Positions 21,401 to 29,964 are shown, counted from the first letter of the stretch. The stretch is 60,000 nucleotides of DNA from Strigamia acuminata (GCA_949358305.1 OX442314.1:6887087-6947086), one strand, 5' to 3'. The notes: generated by a model from the letters alone, not told the origin. Program-made: numbers and translations.

Positions 21401-24400
21401 CGGACTGATATTTTGGGCTCGTCGTCGAATTTAGTAATTTGCACGACGGATTGTCCTCTCGATTCAAGTTCAAGCTCGAGCGCCAGTGAAGTCACAATGT
21501 ATGATGAGGGACTTCCAGTGTCTAACAAACAGTTTATAATGCGTTCACGTCCACGATGAGCGACTTTCACGGTGAACACAGGCATTACCGCATTCTGCAG
21601 ATGTACGGTTTCAACCATATTTGCTGGAGTCAGTGTCGTAATCGGAGTCGGGTTTAAAGTCGGAGGCGGAGTATTTTTTGATAGCTCGATGGTCGCCAAA
21701 TCGGTGTCACAAACCAAAGTGTGGTGTCTTCTGTGGCACTTATCGCAAGTGGATCGAGCAGGACATTCACGAGCAACATGTCTCGTCTCAAGACATCTAA
21801 AGCAACGGCCATGACTTTTGCACGCTGATTTTCGGTCGGCAATTGAGAGCGGGCATGCTTCCTTCTTGTGATCATTTTTGCTGCAGAAAAGGCAGCTGTC
21901 GATTCGTGCGGTGAGTGCGGAGGTTGTTGATTTCGGTGTAAACTGTCGCTTCTCGTTCGTCGTCTTTTTCGAGTCGAAATTAAATTTATTTGTCTTTTCC
22001 TCAGGCGCTCTACGTGCTGGTTGCGTCGATACGAGGTAAGAAGCGAACAGGTCGGGCTTTTCCTGTGTGAAAATCTCTTCACGAATTGAGTCTAACAGTT
22101 CGGTAATTGGAAAGACGTGCACTCCTTTGCGCTCGCCCGTGTAACGGGTTACCCACTGGCGAGGCATCGTCGCAAGAATCATCGGGCTTACGGACTCGTT
22201 GAGTGACACCTCGGACATCTCGGCTCCTCTCAGCCCTCGTACGTGGCTCTCGCTGTCGTCGTATATGCGTTTCAGGCCGGCGACGTCGTTGAGGTATTTT
22301 ATCGGGGTGGCGCAACGCAGGGCGGCCAAGTGCGCTTCACGGATGGCGTACACGTTCCCAAATCGTTCGGTAAGCAATGTTTTTGCACTCACATAATTTA
22401 AGTCCGTTACGGCAAGTCGTTTCACCACATTTCCCGCTTCTCCGGTCAGCATTCCTTTCAAATAGACGTGCTTGGTGGAGTCGTCCAAATTTGTGTTTTT
22501 GTCCACACTGGCCGAAAAATGTCCCCAAAACTCGTTCCAGTCCGTCGCTTTCCCATCAAATTTCATCGGGTCGATTTTCGGTAACTTCATGGTGAGATTG
22601 TTGGAACTCACGCTGCTTAAGGAGGTCGAACGGGATATTGTTGTGGGATTCAATTTGTCATCAATGGCGGTCAAACAATCAGTCACGCTCTCAAAATATT
22701 CCTCAGCCTGCACCATGTCAGCATCCAATTCATCACCATCTGTCAACAACTCAAGAATTTTATTATCCAATTCTTTTAAGTCAGTTCTTTTTATTTCCAA
22801 TTGGCTTTTGAGTTTTTTCAAAGCCAACATATTTATAGTAGCTTCTTTCAATTCTTTGTCTGCTTTGTCCACCGCTTTAGTGATGAACGTGCGCGTCGAT
22901 CCACGTTGGCGTTTCAGCAAGGTCAAATCCGCCATTTTGGTTTATATTGTTCGTAAATTTTCGGTGATTAAAGGGTTTATGCGTAATTACGGTTTGATGA
23001 AGCGTTAATCGGTTTTCGGTCGTTTTTATCGTCGGTCGTGTATCGTCGGGTCGTGTAGTCGTCGTTGTATCGTCGGGGTTGCGTATCGTCGGGTCGAGTC
23101 GTCGTTTTCTCGTGGGCACCACGTGTCGAAGGTCGCGCCGGGACGGATTTCCCGGGTTTCGGCACCAAATGTAAATTTCCAGCAAGGAAAGAACACTCAC
23201 GTGATGTACGAGTTCGAATTTCGGAGTCGGGGTCGGATTTTGTCAAGTTTAGTTCATGTTGTCGCGGAGCAAAAAGCAAACGTGTGTTAACAGGTTAAAC
23301 TTTATTTGCACAGTAAAGAAACTGGGTTTTTACAAAAGGTAATTGGTTTCTAAGAAAAAAGGGGTTGGGGTATTCGAGTTCAGGGGTCAACGTTCGGGGA
23401 TGCAAAAAGAAGAGTCACTCAGTGGTGACCAAAAGAACTAAGTAAAGAAAACAATACATCAAACAAATCAAATATCGCAAATAAATCAAACTAACAACAA
23501 ATATAAATTGCACTTGCAGTTGAAATTTCACACACTTGTTACCAAAAATGATGTGAAATGAGCTAAAAACACGATTTCCAGGGTCAGAATTTGATCTGTT
23601 TAGGGGCTGAAATACATCAATAACCATTTTGTTGTTCCAAATAATCAAAATGCATTATGGGTAATTCACATGTGGCGTCATGTTTACCAGAAAACTAGGG
23701 CGATGTAAACCGCACACGGTTATCCGGATAAATAAAATCTGGATTTTTAACTTACTTCTCTGGAAAACTGTGTACATGTAAACATGGTAATTGTCACGTC
23801 AGTGCACTGTTTATACATTTTTACTATTTCTTATAACTACGGAATAGTCCAATCACAACTACCACCACCGCCGCCTCCAGAACCAGGTGAAGTGTAATTT
23901 TAAGATAGAAACTTGAACAAATGGATGAATTTAGTTTGCACAAAACACGTTTCATTAATGTGTTATATCTTAAGATTTTTCTCCTAAAAAATTATTTTTG
24001 TATTAAATACATCACTTTTTAAGACCAAAAACATACATTTTCAGGTCAATAACATGCATTTTAACCAAAAACATGCATTTTAACCAAAAACATGCATTTT
24101 AATCAAAAACATGCATTTTAACCAATAACATGCATTTTAACCAAAAACATGCATTTTAACCAAAAACGTGCATTTTAACCAAAAACATGCATTTTAACCT
24201 TCTCATAGCCATGGTGGGTCAAAAAATAACAAAAGTAGTAAAATAACTGTAACTCTTTTTTTCCTGAAAATTAATTTAGGGAACCAGCTTTAATTCCTCC
24301 AAAAATATTTTTTCTAAATTTATAATAACTAAGTTCTAATATTATTTCGATTAGGAATAAGATAAACTAATAATAAGAATAATATTTACAACATAAAACA

Positions 24401-27400
24401 CCATTACGTGAGCGCCGTACACTGTTTTGCCACTTTTTAGCACTAGGCGGTGTATTGAAACGATTCTGCGCATGTGCACAATCTTACTTTTCCAGGTGCA
24501 ATCGCATTTTTTCTGGTTTGAGCACATTAAAACATGTGCTGAGGCCAGGAAAAATGCAATTGCACCTGGAGAAATAAGATTCTGCACATGCGCAGAAGCA
24601 TTTTAAAAGAAGGCCGATTTGACCGACCACAGCTAGCAATGGTGGAAATTAGGCTTGGCTATGGGAAGGTTAACCAAAAACGTGCATTTTAGCCAAAAAC
24701 GTGCATTTTAACCAAAAACATGCATTTTAATCAAAAACATGCATTTTAACCAAAAACATGCATTTTAACCAAAAACATGCATTTTAACCAAAAACATGCA
24801 TTTTAACCAAAAACATTCACTTTATTTTGTTGTTTTCTAAAATAAAATTTTGCTTTTTATTTAATCATGGACGAAGGATAACTATGGCCACGTACCGTAC
24901 TGCCTCATATAAACGCCGGGGCGTTTAATACTATTATCAGCTCGTCACTGGTGCTTATTTGTGCTCGGCAACTGTGCAAAACATCACCCATGTTTTTTAA
25001 AAAATCAGAGTATTTTAGGTGATTAGATAAGTTTTAGTGCACCCAGGCGCTTATTGATGGGCGCCGCTGACCCCTGGTGCTTAAACGGGTCCCGGCGCCT
25101 ACTTTAACCCGGCGTTTATACGAGGAAATACGGTATCCACATGTTCCGAGCATTTTGCTGCAATGAATTAGAGGATGACCTCAAGTAACAAACATGCTTA
25201 GTTGGCATGCGAGGCATGTCACGTGACTGCTGTCATCCAATCAGCCACAGAACATCGAATCAATACGAAATAACTCGTGTCCATGTTAGCCTTGGTTCGT
25301 GGTTTAATCCATATCCTAATCTATTTTTTTCCAAGCAGCGAAGCTTATCCAGAATTGTAAAGTGGGTAAACAACCATGTGACCAATACTGCAAAATAAGA
25401 GTTGGCGCAGACAGAACTGGAAATTGCACGACACAGGGATGTGTTTGCTTGCGTAAGGAGTAGAAACTAAGAATTTCTATAAAATTAGGATTATGACGTA
25501 TCCTACATTAACCATGTTTACATGTACTACCTAGTTATCTGGATAAATGAAAATGAGAATTTTACTTTTCTGGAAACCTGATTGTGTAAACGAAACAGTT
25601 TACAGAACACAATGACACTTGGTACAAAAAATGATGTGAAATGAGCTAAAAATCGATTTCCAGAGTCAGAATTTGATTTGTTTAGGGGCTGAAATAGATC
25701 GACAACCATTTTGTTGTTCCAGATAATCAAAATGCATTATCGGTAATTCACATGTGGCGTCATATTTACCAGAAAACTATAGATATGTAAACCGCACACG
25801 GTTATCCGGATAAATAAAATCTGAATCTTTAACTTACCTCTCTGGAAGACTGTGTACATTTAAACATGGTAATTGCCACGTCAGTGAGCTGTTTATACAT
25901 ATGTATATAAATTTTTACTATTTCTTATAACTACAAAATAGTCCAATCACAACTACCACCAACGCAGCCTCCAGAACCAGGTGAAGTGTAATTTTAAGAT
26001 AGAAACTTGAACATGTGAGAGTGGACGGGCACAGTTCGGGCACGGGAATGCCCAAACAGCGCCGGACGCACGACGCGTGAGGATGGAAGATACACAAGAG
26101 ACTGAGCTTAATGGTTTATGGCCTTTATTCAGTGTCTAGGGGGTCAGTTCCTATGTCTCTCCCATTGCTACGCTGCATTGCTGCAGCATACCTGCGACCA
26201 CACGCGGCACACACGTGGTTAGCGTTCACCTGAGTGTGCGGCGTGGTCACGCCGATGTTCACTAAGCCCATGGTGATCGCTCACGGTACTGGGATTGACA
26301 TGCCGGCCAAGTCCCTAAGTGTCACCATGGTGAACAAGAGTGGGGAGCGGTCTGATGTTGGTCAGAGCCACTCCTGGAGAACTCTGGCTACAAACAGGAT
26401 GTTGGGCCTTTTATAGCCCACTCCTGCACCATGGGTACGAGAGTACTTCTTCCCATTGGTTGTGGGGTTGGTGACCGGATATGACGTCATCCTGGTCACC
26501 ATCCCTCAACCGTTAACGCCACCTGGCAGGTGTGGTTGGGCTGGGCCATGTGGAGTGTTGCAGTGGCCGATTATCGATCACAAACAAATGGATGAATTTA
26601 GTTTGCACAGCTAAGTGAATGCAAACAAAAGTTTACCGCAAGACACGTTTCATGAATGTGTTATATCTTAAGATTTTTGCCCTAAAAAATCATTTTTGTA
26701 TTAAATACATCACTTTTTAAGACAAAAACATCCATTTTCAGGTCCATAACATGCATTTTAACCAAAAACATGTATTTTAACCAAAAACATGCATTTTAAC
26801 CAAAAACATGCATTTTAACCAAAAACATTCACTTTATTTTGTTGTTTTCTAAAATAAAATTTTGCTTTTCATTTAATCATGAACGAAGGATAACTGTGGA
26901 CACGTACTGGTATCCACATGCCCATGTTATCCTTGGTTCATGGTTTAATCCATATCCTAATCAATTTTTTTCTTAGCAGAAAAGCCAAACCTTAATTGTA
27001 AAGTGGGTAAACAACCATGTGAAGAATACTGCAAAATAAGAGTTGGTGCAGACAGAATTCCAAATTGCACGACACAGGGATGTGTTTGCTTGAGTAAGGA
27101 GTAGAAACTAAGAATTTTTATAAAATCTGGATAATTGGCAGCAATCAATTCCTTTTCATACAATCGGGGGCGTTGCTAAAAGTTCTAAACTCAAAAATAT
27201 ATGGGACCCTTTTACCAGAAGAGGACTTACTGCTTTTCGTAGGGAAAGGACCCCATAGCGCGATTGAGTTGTACACTTTTATACCACTCTTGCATCATTT
27301 CACTTGCACCATTCCCATTAAATCTTGAAGATGCCGTCCGGGACGACAACTCTTCCTAGCATGATTAAGTAGTACTAAGCGCGCCATTTGAGAATCCTTG

Positions 27401-27630
27401 ATCGGAAACCGGTGACAGCAGTCTTGGTAATTGGGAATTTACATTATTGAAGCATAGGGATCAGGAGTCAAAAACTTTCAGCAAACCTGTCAAAAATGCT
27501 GGGGCTGTCACTGCTCCCACACCTTTTCTGTTAAGTAATTCAGACAAAATCAGTATTAATGTATACATATGTTAATGTCAAAACAAAAGAGGCGGATCCA
27601 GGAGGAAGAGCACCAGGAGCAAGAGCAGGG

Positions 27631-27668
<38 letters not shown>

Positions 27669-29736
27669 GGGAGCAGGAAAAGGAGCAGGAACAGGAGCAG
27701 GAAAAGGAGCAGGAGCAGGGGCAGGGGTAGGAGCAGGAGTCAAACCACCTATAAAGCCAGCACGAAAACCAACTACGACTAAGGCTACAGAGCCACCACC
27801 TACAGAACCACCTCCCGCAGAGACTTCACAGCCAGTTCCCGAACAGACTTCAGAGCCAAGTAAAGTGTAATATTAAGATAGCAACTGTTTGTGGTGTGTA
27901 GTCTTGTGCAATGCGGTTGGTATTGCAGAAGTAAACATTCTCCAGCATAAAAAAACGATTGTTATACTGGAAAAAATATGGCTTTAGGAATTGTAAATGT
28001 TCCAAAAATTCATGTGTAAATGTAAGCTTTACAGTTTTTGTAAAGTTGTTGTAAAATTGAATTGAAATTAGAAAATTAACATTGTTTTACACACTTCTTA
28101 AATTTCAGATGTAAATTATTAGACATTTACATTAAATTTAAGATGCTTGTAAATGACTTGGAAAGTTAATGTATGGGTTTATCACCAGCTGGCGACATAT
28201 TTCAAAAATAGAAAACTAGAAAATTTATATTTGTTAAATATGGGGTTGGTTTCATCAAACTGCGTGCAGGCCCAGTTTAAAGCCATATTTTGTTTCCAGT
28301 GTTGTGTTTGCATTTATCATAAGAAATAGACATTAAGTATTTCTAAATTTGGCTTAGACCACTTGTCATGGGGATTCTTTTCGACCAGGAATAGTTACAA
28401 CTTAAAGAAAAACATCACTCCTTTCAACCAGAGTTGCAGGATATATCCTGGATTATTTCTGACTAGATCAAAAAATATTCTGGGGGGAAGGATTAATTGC
28501 CGGAACGATTTACGATTTAAAGGATTACCGATCGAAAAGATTACAGGTCGAAAGGATTACCAGTCAATAGAATTATCAGTCGAAAGGATTACCGATCGAA
28601 AGGATTACCGGTCGAAAGGATTACCGGTTGAAAGAATTACCGGTCGAAAGGATTACCGGTTGAAAGGATTACCGGTCAAAAGGATTACCAGTCGAAAGGA
28701 TTACCAGACGAAAGGATTACCGGACGAAAGGATTACCGGACGAAAGGATTACCGGTCAAAAGGATTACCGGCAGGGCTCTCTTAACATATTTTAGTGCTC
28801 TGGGCTAAAACATCAGGTGCTCCTTGTCCCTTGTAATTCTCTGTCAGAGGACAGTGATCTTCGGCACCTGACGCCCTTGGGCAGCAGCCCTTTTGCTTAA
28901 CGGTTAAAGTGGCCCTCATTACTGGTCAAAAGGATGACTAATCGAAAGGGTTACCGATCAAAAAAATTACTAATCCGATCGAAATAAATCCAGGAATTTA
29001 ACATTGTTTCCTCAATGAGCAGTTTAAATTTTTTTTAATTTGATATATTTCTTGAAACAACAAAATAGCCCAAGCACAACCATCGCCTTCGCCTGCTGCA
29101 GAGGCAGTTTCCGGACAGACTCCAGCTCCAGATGCTGGACAGACTCCAGCTCCAGATGCTGGACAAACTCCAGCTCCAGATGCTGGACAGACTCCAGCTC
29201 CAGATGCTGGACAGACTCCAGCTCCAGATGCTGGACAGACTCCAGCTCCAGATGCTGGACAGACTCCAGCTCCAGATGCTGGACAGACTCCAGCTCCAGA
29301 TGCTGGACAGACTCCAGCTCCAGATGCTGGACAGACTCCAGCTCCAGATGCTGGACAGACTCCAGCTCCAGACTCTGGACAGACTCCAGCTCCAGATCCC
29401 GGACAGACTCCAGGGCCAGGTGAAGTGTAATATTAAGACAGCAACTCAAAAGTGGGTTATTTTGTCGACGCCGTTTTGTTGACCTAAAAATTTGCAAAAT
29501 AAAAAAATTCAATACGTCTTGTTGACAAACCATACCCGTACGTCTTGTATACAATGGGCAAAATTAATATTCGAGCACAAAGAAGGGAATGATTCGGTCA
29601 ACAAAAATCGGTTTAACCTCCTGATTTAATGTCACATTAATAGTAAGGTGTCTAGAATTATTTTTTTTGATATATTTCTTAAAACAACAAAATAGCCGAC
29701 GCAGCAACACCAGAACCAACATCAGCACCACCATAA
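15451..29736 (+). CDS. defensin-like gene 4: secreted protein with four CS-alpha-beta domains and repeat linkers
   Basis: Proposed exons: 15451-15490 signal; 15666-15773 Cys type I; 16263-16301 linker; 16998-17111 Cys type II; 23848-23886 linker; 25339-25452 Cys type II; 25942-25980 linker; 26980-27093 Cys type II; 27590-27859 Gly-Ala linker; 29069-29419 AGQTPAPD-repeat linker; 29696-29736 last exon. Every junction is phase 1 and every internal exon is a multiple of three, giving 423 codons including the stop. Domain order: signal peptide ([14 protein letters not shown]), type I domain, three type II domains each preceded by a Pro-rich linker, then two long low-complexity linkers. Type I spacing is C-x4-C-x3-C-x9-C-x6-C-x1-C; type II is C-x6-C-x3-C-x11-C-x4-C-x1-C. 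BEL, a TTAA element, a MITE and a solo LTR sit in its introns. Antimicrobial activity is inferred from the fold only. Alternatively, some exons are used separately by alternative splicing or intron retention. Confidence 0.68.
15666..15773 (+). CDS. gene 4 CS-alpha-beta exon, type I
   Basis: Acceptor CCAAACAG, donor GTAAGG. Begins VKPD and has six cysteines. The gamma-core region begins GNC. Its spacing is close to classical tick/scorpion-type defensins (family knowledge). Intron retention would add Gly-Lys-Glu and a stop at 15782-15784. Confidence 0.75.
16263..16301 (+). CDS. gene 4 Pro-rich linker exon 1
   Basis: 39 nt between acceptor GAAATAG and donor GTAAAG; encodes a Pro-rich linker with PPPPPPPG. 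Without splicing it would end two codons on at 16310-16312. The same 39-nt cassette recurs twice downstream. Confidence 0.6.
16498..16850. repeat. 20-bp minisatellite, AAAAACATGCATTTTTAACC
   Basis: About 17 nearly perfect tandem copies in the intron before the first type II exon. High uniformity implies recent homogenisation. Confidence 0.95.
16893..16961. promoter_or_regulatory. intronic inverted repeat just before the type II cysteine exon
   Basis: ATCATGAACGAAGGATAAC and GTTATCCTTGGTTCATG form an imperfect hairpin whose loop holds CACGTACTGGTATCCACATG. A matching hairpin precedes the type II exon at 26980 (about 26877-26943). In front of the exon at 25339 the loop is split by the MITE at 24895-25133. 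It may be an old small MITE or affect splicing; the sequence does not decide. Confidence 0.5.
16998..17111 (+). CDS. gene 4 CS-alpha-beta exon, type II copy 1
   Basis: 114 nt, acceptor CCAAGCAG, donor GTAAGG. Contains [12 protein letters not shown] and [10 protein letters not shown]. Long third loop (11 residues). Intron retention ends at TAG 17120-17122. Confidence 0.75.
17282..17644 (-). repeat. BEL 3' LTR
   Basis: TG...CA ends; contains GTCGCGGAGCAAAAAGCAAA and AACAGGTTAAACTTTATTTG. It is the 3' LTR because the coding strand is minus. Confidence 0.92.
17689..22935 (-). CDS. BEL/Pao gag-pol polyprotein, intact 1748 aa
   Basis: A single ATG-initiated frame. In order: N-terminal charged coiled-coil (about 1-95); BEL gag region (DUF1759-type, with [14 protein letters not shown] near 125); Cys/His knuckles near 350-410 ([28 protein letters not shown]); aspartic protease [10 protein letters not shown] near 468; reverse transcriptase with [10 protein letters not shown] near 890; RNase H region; integrase HHCC ([13 protein letters not shown] near 1387, CVTC near 1420) and catalytic GVDFAG, SDNAKTF and FWERLVK near 1457, 1513 and 1560; C-terminal BEL domain. 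YVDD and the gag/protease arrangement define the BEL/Pao clade. No env-like ORF follows. All expected motifs are present, so it may be autonomous. Confidence 0.95.
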   Translation of the reverse strand: MADLTLLKRQRGSTRTFITKAVDKADKELKEATINMLALKKLKSQLEIKRTDLKELDNKILELLTDGDELDADMVQAEEYFESVTDCLTAIDDKLNPTTISRSTSLSSVSSNNLTMKLPKIDPMKFDGKATDWNEFWGHFSASVDKNTNLDDSTKHVYLKGMLTGEAGNVVKRLAVTDLNYVSAKTLLTERFGNVYAIREAHLAALRCATPIKYLNDVAGLKRIYDDSESHVRGLRGAEMSEVSLNESVSPMILATMPRQWVTRYTGERKGVHVFPITELLDSIREEIFTQEKPDLFASYLVSTQPARRAPEEKTNKFNFDSKKTTNEKRQFTPKSTTSALTARIDSCLFCSKNDHKKEACPLSIADRKSACKSHGRCFRCLETRHVARECPARSTCDKCHRRHHTLVCDTDLATIELSKNTPPPTLNPTPITTLTPANMVETVHLQNAVMPVFTVKVAHRGRERIINCLLDTGSPSSYIVTSLALELELESRGQSVVQITKFDDEPKISVRHKYNVTILNCDDASKKCELHALETEKITHPVSLELTASLRASLKQRGIEFNEPSINVEILLLLGADFYGEILTGQSMKLEKRLCALETIFGWIPLGSSPNITSVATAFAPALQVSTSEHQNISTDDYLRNFWKLESIGIRHETLNDDGDENDTRLQAFRDTTTTREGRYEVALPWVIDKQQLANNYRIAERRFWNLIRRLQRNPGLRIAYQKIFDDQLREGVIEECSNPDNPNCYYMPHRPVVKENRTTTKVRIVFDASSNAKKELSLNDCLDKGPNLLPEIVRMLIFFRWNFFALLSDIEKAFLQILLAQPDCDYVRFLWVQPDWNGTDPVIIRKMRQLRVVFGATSSPYLLNGTIIIHLDRSSDEFPITALRLKERFYVDDLIDSLKTLAEALKIFTESRVIMSRAHLMLHKWQSNSPELRELFRKEYPADATTEPEKEETSVLGLHWNFVEDILRVEIGDWADIPPTSKTTKREVTQTIARIFDPLGFLAPFTITGKFFLQELWKLGIDWDVILPDNLINDWRKWQTQISSLRHFSIPRHLGDTDETPIRRDFHFFCDASKKAYGVVVYLRTVYQDRVVTRLCLVKTRVAPIKTLTLPKLELMGALLLSRIAKKLNFLTTDSATYWTDSSITYFWIRNHQRKSHPFVTNRVREIIENTNTDDWRHVPGKDNPADRLTRGVPAKTLIEDEEWINGPSWLTKEPEEWPNNISAEEISEFNDLEEITSSTSINLIPIFLIETLLEPDRFSSWTKAIRVTAYLMRFLHNCRSKTEDQEKYKGNLNAQEMRNAEKRLILNMQSCRFVAEKICLKENRRVPPDSMLKKVNVICDTDGVLRINSRIRTVKNEEDFNFPIVIDPNSNFSKLIIHGCHLRTLHGGLGDTLSEFRSRFWMPKARREIKSILRHCVTCRKVLQPTMTQMEAPLPNDRVEPSDPFEVTGVDFAGPLILKDGSKSYVALFTCAVTRGVHLELVSNLTSETFIDAFTRFTGRRGLPRIIMSDNAKTFKRAEKDLKLLYDSIIQTPFQNHLTTNNIDWRYIVELAPWWGGFWERLVKTVKLSLKKILGKSSLNFEQLLSTLVRIEANINSRPLTYVSDDPSEKPPLTPAHFLLTRRMIALPDHRQQRLELENTSRKELVGRWKHRQHLVQLFWRRWKHEYLVELREFRKTKKPSRELMEGDMVLVEELCTPRMQWKMARVRKVFVGRDGKIRSAEVVTTNQKIIRRPIQRLCLLELDE
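23150..23169 (-). other. BEL primer binding site
   Basis: On the minus strand the DNA next to the 5' LTR reads TTTGGTGCCGAAACCCGGGA. TGG followed by about 15 nt, two bases after the LTR, is typical of a tRNA 3' end complement. I did not assign the tRNA. Confidence 0.6.
23170..23532 (-). repeat. BEL 5' LTR
   Basis: Same length and apparently the same sequence as the other LTR. The right-hand target duplication follows directly. Confidence 0.92.
23848..23886 (+). CDS. gene 4 Pro-rich linker exon 2
   Basis: 39 nt, acceptor GGAATAG, donor GTGAAG; encodes a Pro-rich linker ([12 protein letters not shown]). Parallel to 16263-16301 and 25942-25980. Confidence 0.6.
24045..24830. repeat. 19-bp minisatellite, AAAAACATGCATTTTAACC, split by an insertion
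   Basis: Copies at 24045-24197 and 24670-24825. A TTAA inside a repeat unit was the target of the 24198-24669 element. Confidence 0.9.
24198..24669. mobile_element. 472-bp TTAA-flanked (piggyBac-like) MITE with internal palindrome
   Basis: Flanked by TTAA at 24194-24197 and 24670-24673. The ends CCTTCTCATAGCCATGG and, reverse complemented, CCTTCCCATAGCCAAGC are TIRs starting CCTT, as in piggyBac. Positions about 24465-24530 and 24530-24597 form an inner inverted repeat (TTCTGCGCATGTGCA against TGCACATGCGCAGAA). The minus-strand ORF inside has no recognisable domain. Confidence 0.8.
24895..25133. mobile_element. 239-bp MITE with TA target duplication
   Basis: TIRs CCGTACTGCCTCATATAAAC and, reverse complemented, CCGTATTTCCTCGTATAAAC, with TA at 24893-24894 and 25134-25135. 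The interior is rich in GGCGCC/GGCGTT words. Same family as 2335-2504. It is inserted in the loop of the hairpin before a type II exon. Confidence 0.85.
25339..25452 (+). CDS. gene 4 CS-alpha-beta exon, type II copy 2
   Basis: 114 nt, acceptor CCAAGCAG, donor GTAAGG. Nearly the same protein as copy 1 ([22 protein letters not shown]), so a recent cassette duplication. Confidence 0.75.
25942..25980 (+). CDS. gene 4 Pro-rich linker exon 3
   Basis: 39 nt, acceptor AAAATAG, donor GTGAAG. Encodes a linker with LPPTQPPEP. Confidence 0.6.
26014..26582. mobile_element. solo LTR, 569 bp, AACA target duplication
   Basis: Begins TGTGAGAGTGG and ends ATCGATCACA (TG...CA), flanked by AACA at 26010-26013 and 26583-26586. 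The empty site CTTGAACAAATGGATGAATT is present at 23911 in the parallel intron copy. No internal retroelement coding remains. Related fragments at 3140-3490 and, inverted, 55184-55640. Confidence 0.85.
26750..26830. repeat. short 19-bp minisatellite
   Basis: Four copies of the AAAAACATGCATTTTAACC type, in the same place as 24045 and 16498. Confidence 0.8.
26980..27093 (+). CDS. gene 4 CS-alpha-beta exon, type II copy 3
   Basis: 114 nt, acceptor TCTTAGCAG, donor GTAAGG. Starts EKPNLNC and contains CEEYC. The Gly before the fourth cysteine is Pro (IPNC), altering the gamma-core. Confidence 0.72.
27590..27859 (+). CDS. gene 4 Gly-Ala linker exon
   Basis: 270 nt with putative acceptor ACAAAAG and donor GTAAAG. 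A Gly-Ala tract is followed by a Lys/Thr/Pro part ([18 protein letters not shown]) and [10 protein letters not shown]. An upstream acceptor at 27551-27553 (AATCAG) would add 12 codons in the same frame, but the matching AG is absent in genes 3 and 5. Confidence 0.6.
27900..28500. other. gene 4 intron, no gene
   Basis: AT-rich sequence that in part also follows the Gly-Ala exon of gene 5 (GGAAAAAATATGGCTTTAGG). No exon recognised. Confidence 0.5.
28510..28780. repeat. 16-bp minisatellite, GGTCGAAAGGATTACC (degenerate)
   Basis: About 16 diverged copies; gene 5 has a nearly perfect array of the same unit at 46150-46570. It is followed by a conserved block (GCAGGGCTCTCTTAACATAT) found in genes 4, 5 and 6. 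Confidence 0.85.
29069..29419 (+). CDS. gene 4 AGQTPAPD-repeat linker exon
   Basis: 351 nt, acceptor CAAAATAG, donor GTGAAG. About 12 copies of a 24-nt unit encode Ala-Gly-Gln-Thr-Pro-Ala-Pro-Asp. A Pro/Thr-rich extended, possibly O-glycosylated stalk is plausible. Both strands stay open in other frames, giving shadow ORFs. Confidence 0.7.
29696..29736 (+). CDS. gene 4 last exon
   Basis: Acceptor CAAAATAG. Encodes a short Ala/Thr/Pro/Glu peptide ending SAPP and TAA at 29734-29736. AATAAA follows at 29774-29779. Confidence 0.6.
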
Positions 29737-29773
29737 GATCCGAAAACCGACTGAAAAGCAAGTTGAAACGTAA

Positions 29774-29779
29774 AATAAA
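29774..29779 (+). terminator. poly(A) signal of gene 4
   Basis: AATAAA 38 nt after the stop, in a 3' UTR shared with genes 3 and 5 (AAGTTGAAAC). Confidence 0.55.
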
Positions 29780-29964
29780 GACAGCAGCAGTCATTCTAAA
29801 AAAGCTACAATGTACAGTACTAAATGTAAAATAATTGTATTTGCAATTCAATGTATCATTATACTTCATTTAATGTGCTTAACTTGTAATTTTAGTCTAA
29901 CTAAAAGTTTAGTTTAATGTTAATAAAGTTTAGTGCTATTTTTCAACGTATTACTCCTTCACCA

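Larger units (their letters stand above)
17277..23537 (-). mobile_element. complete BEL/Pao LTR retrotransposon with 5-bp target duplication
   Basis: LTRs at 17282-17644 and 23170-23532 are both 363 bp, begin TGTAAATTTCC and end AATTTCACA, with no difference noticed. They are flanked by CACTT at 17277-17281 and 23533-23537. The empty site can be seen at about 25613-25640 in the parallel intron copy. One uninterrupted minus-strand gag-pol frame fills the interior. It lies antisense in an intron of gene 4. Same-length, same-looking LTRs and an intact ORF suggest a very recent insertion. Confidence 0.93.

Noticed and set aside
17724-22528. Plus-strand ORFs inside the BEL element
   Set aside because: Short shadows of the intact minus-strand gag-pol.
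29024-29554. Antisense and alternative-frame ORFs over the AGQTPAPD exon ([16 protein letters not shown])
   Set aside because: Shadows of the 24-nt repeat; only one frame matches phase-1 splicing.
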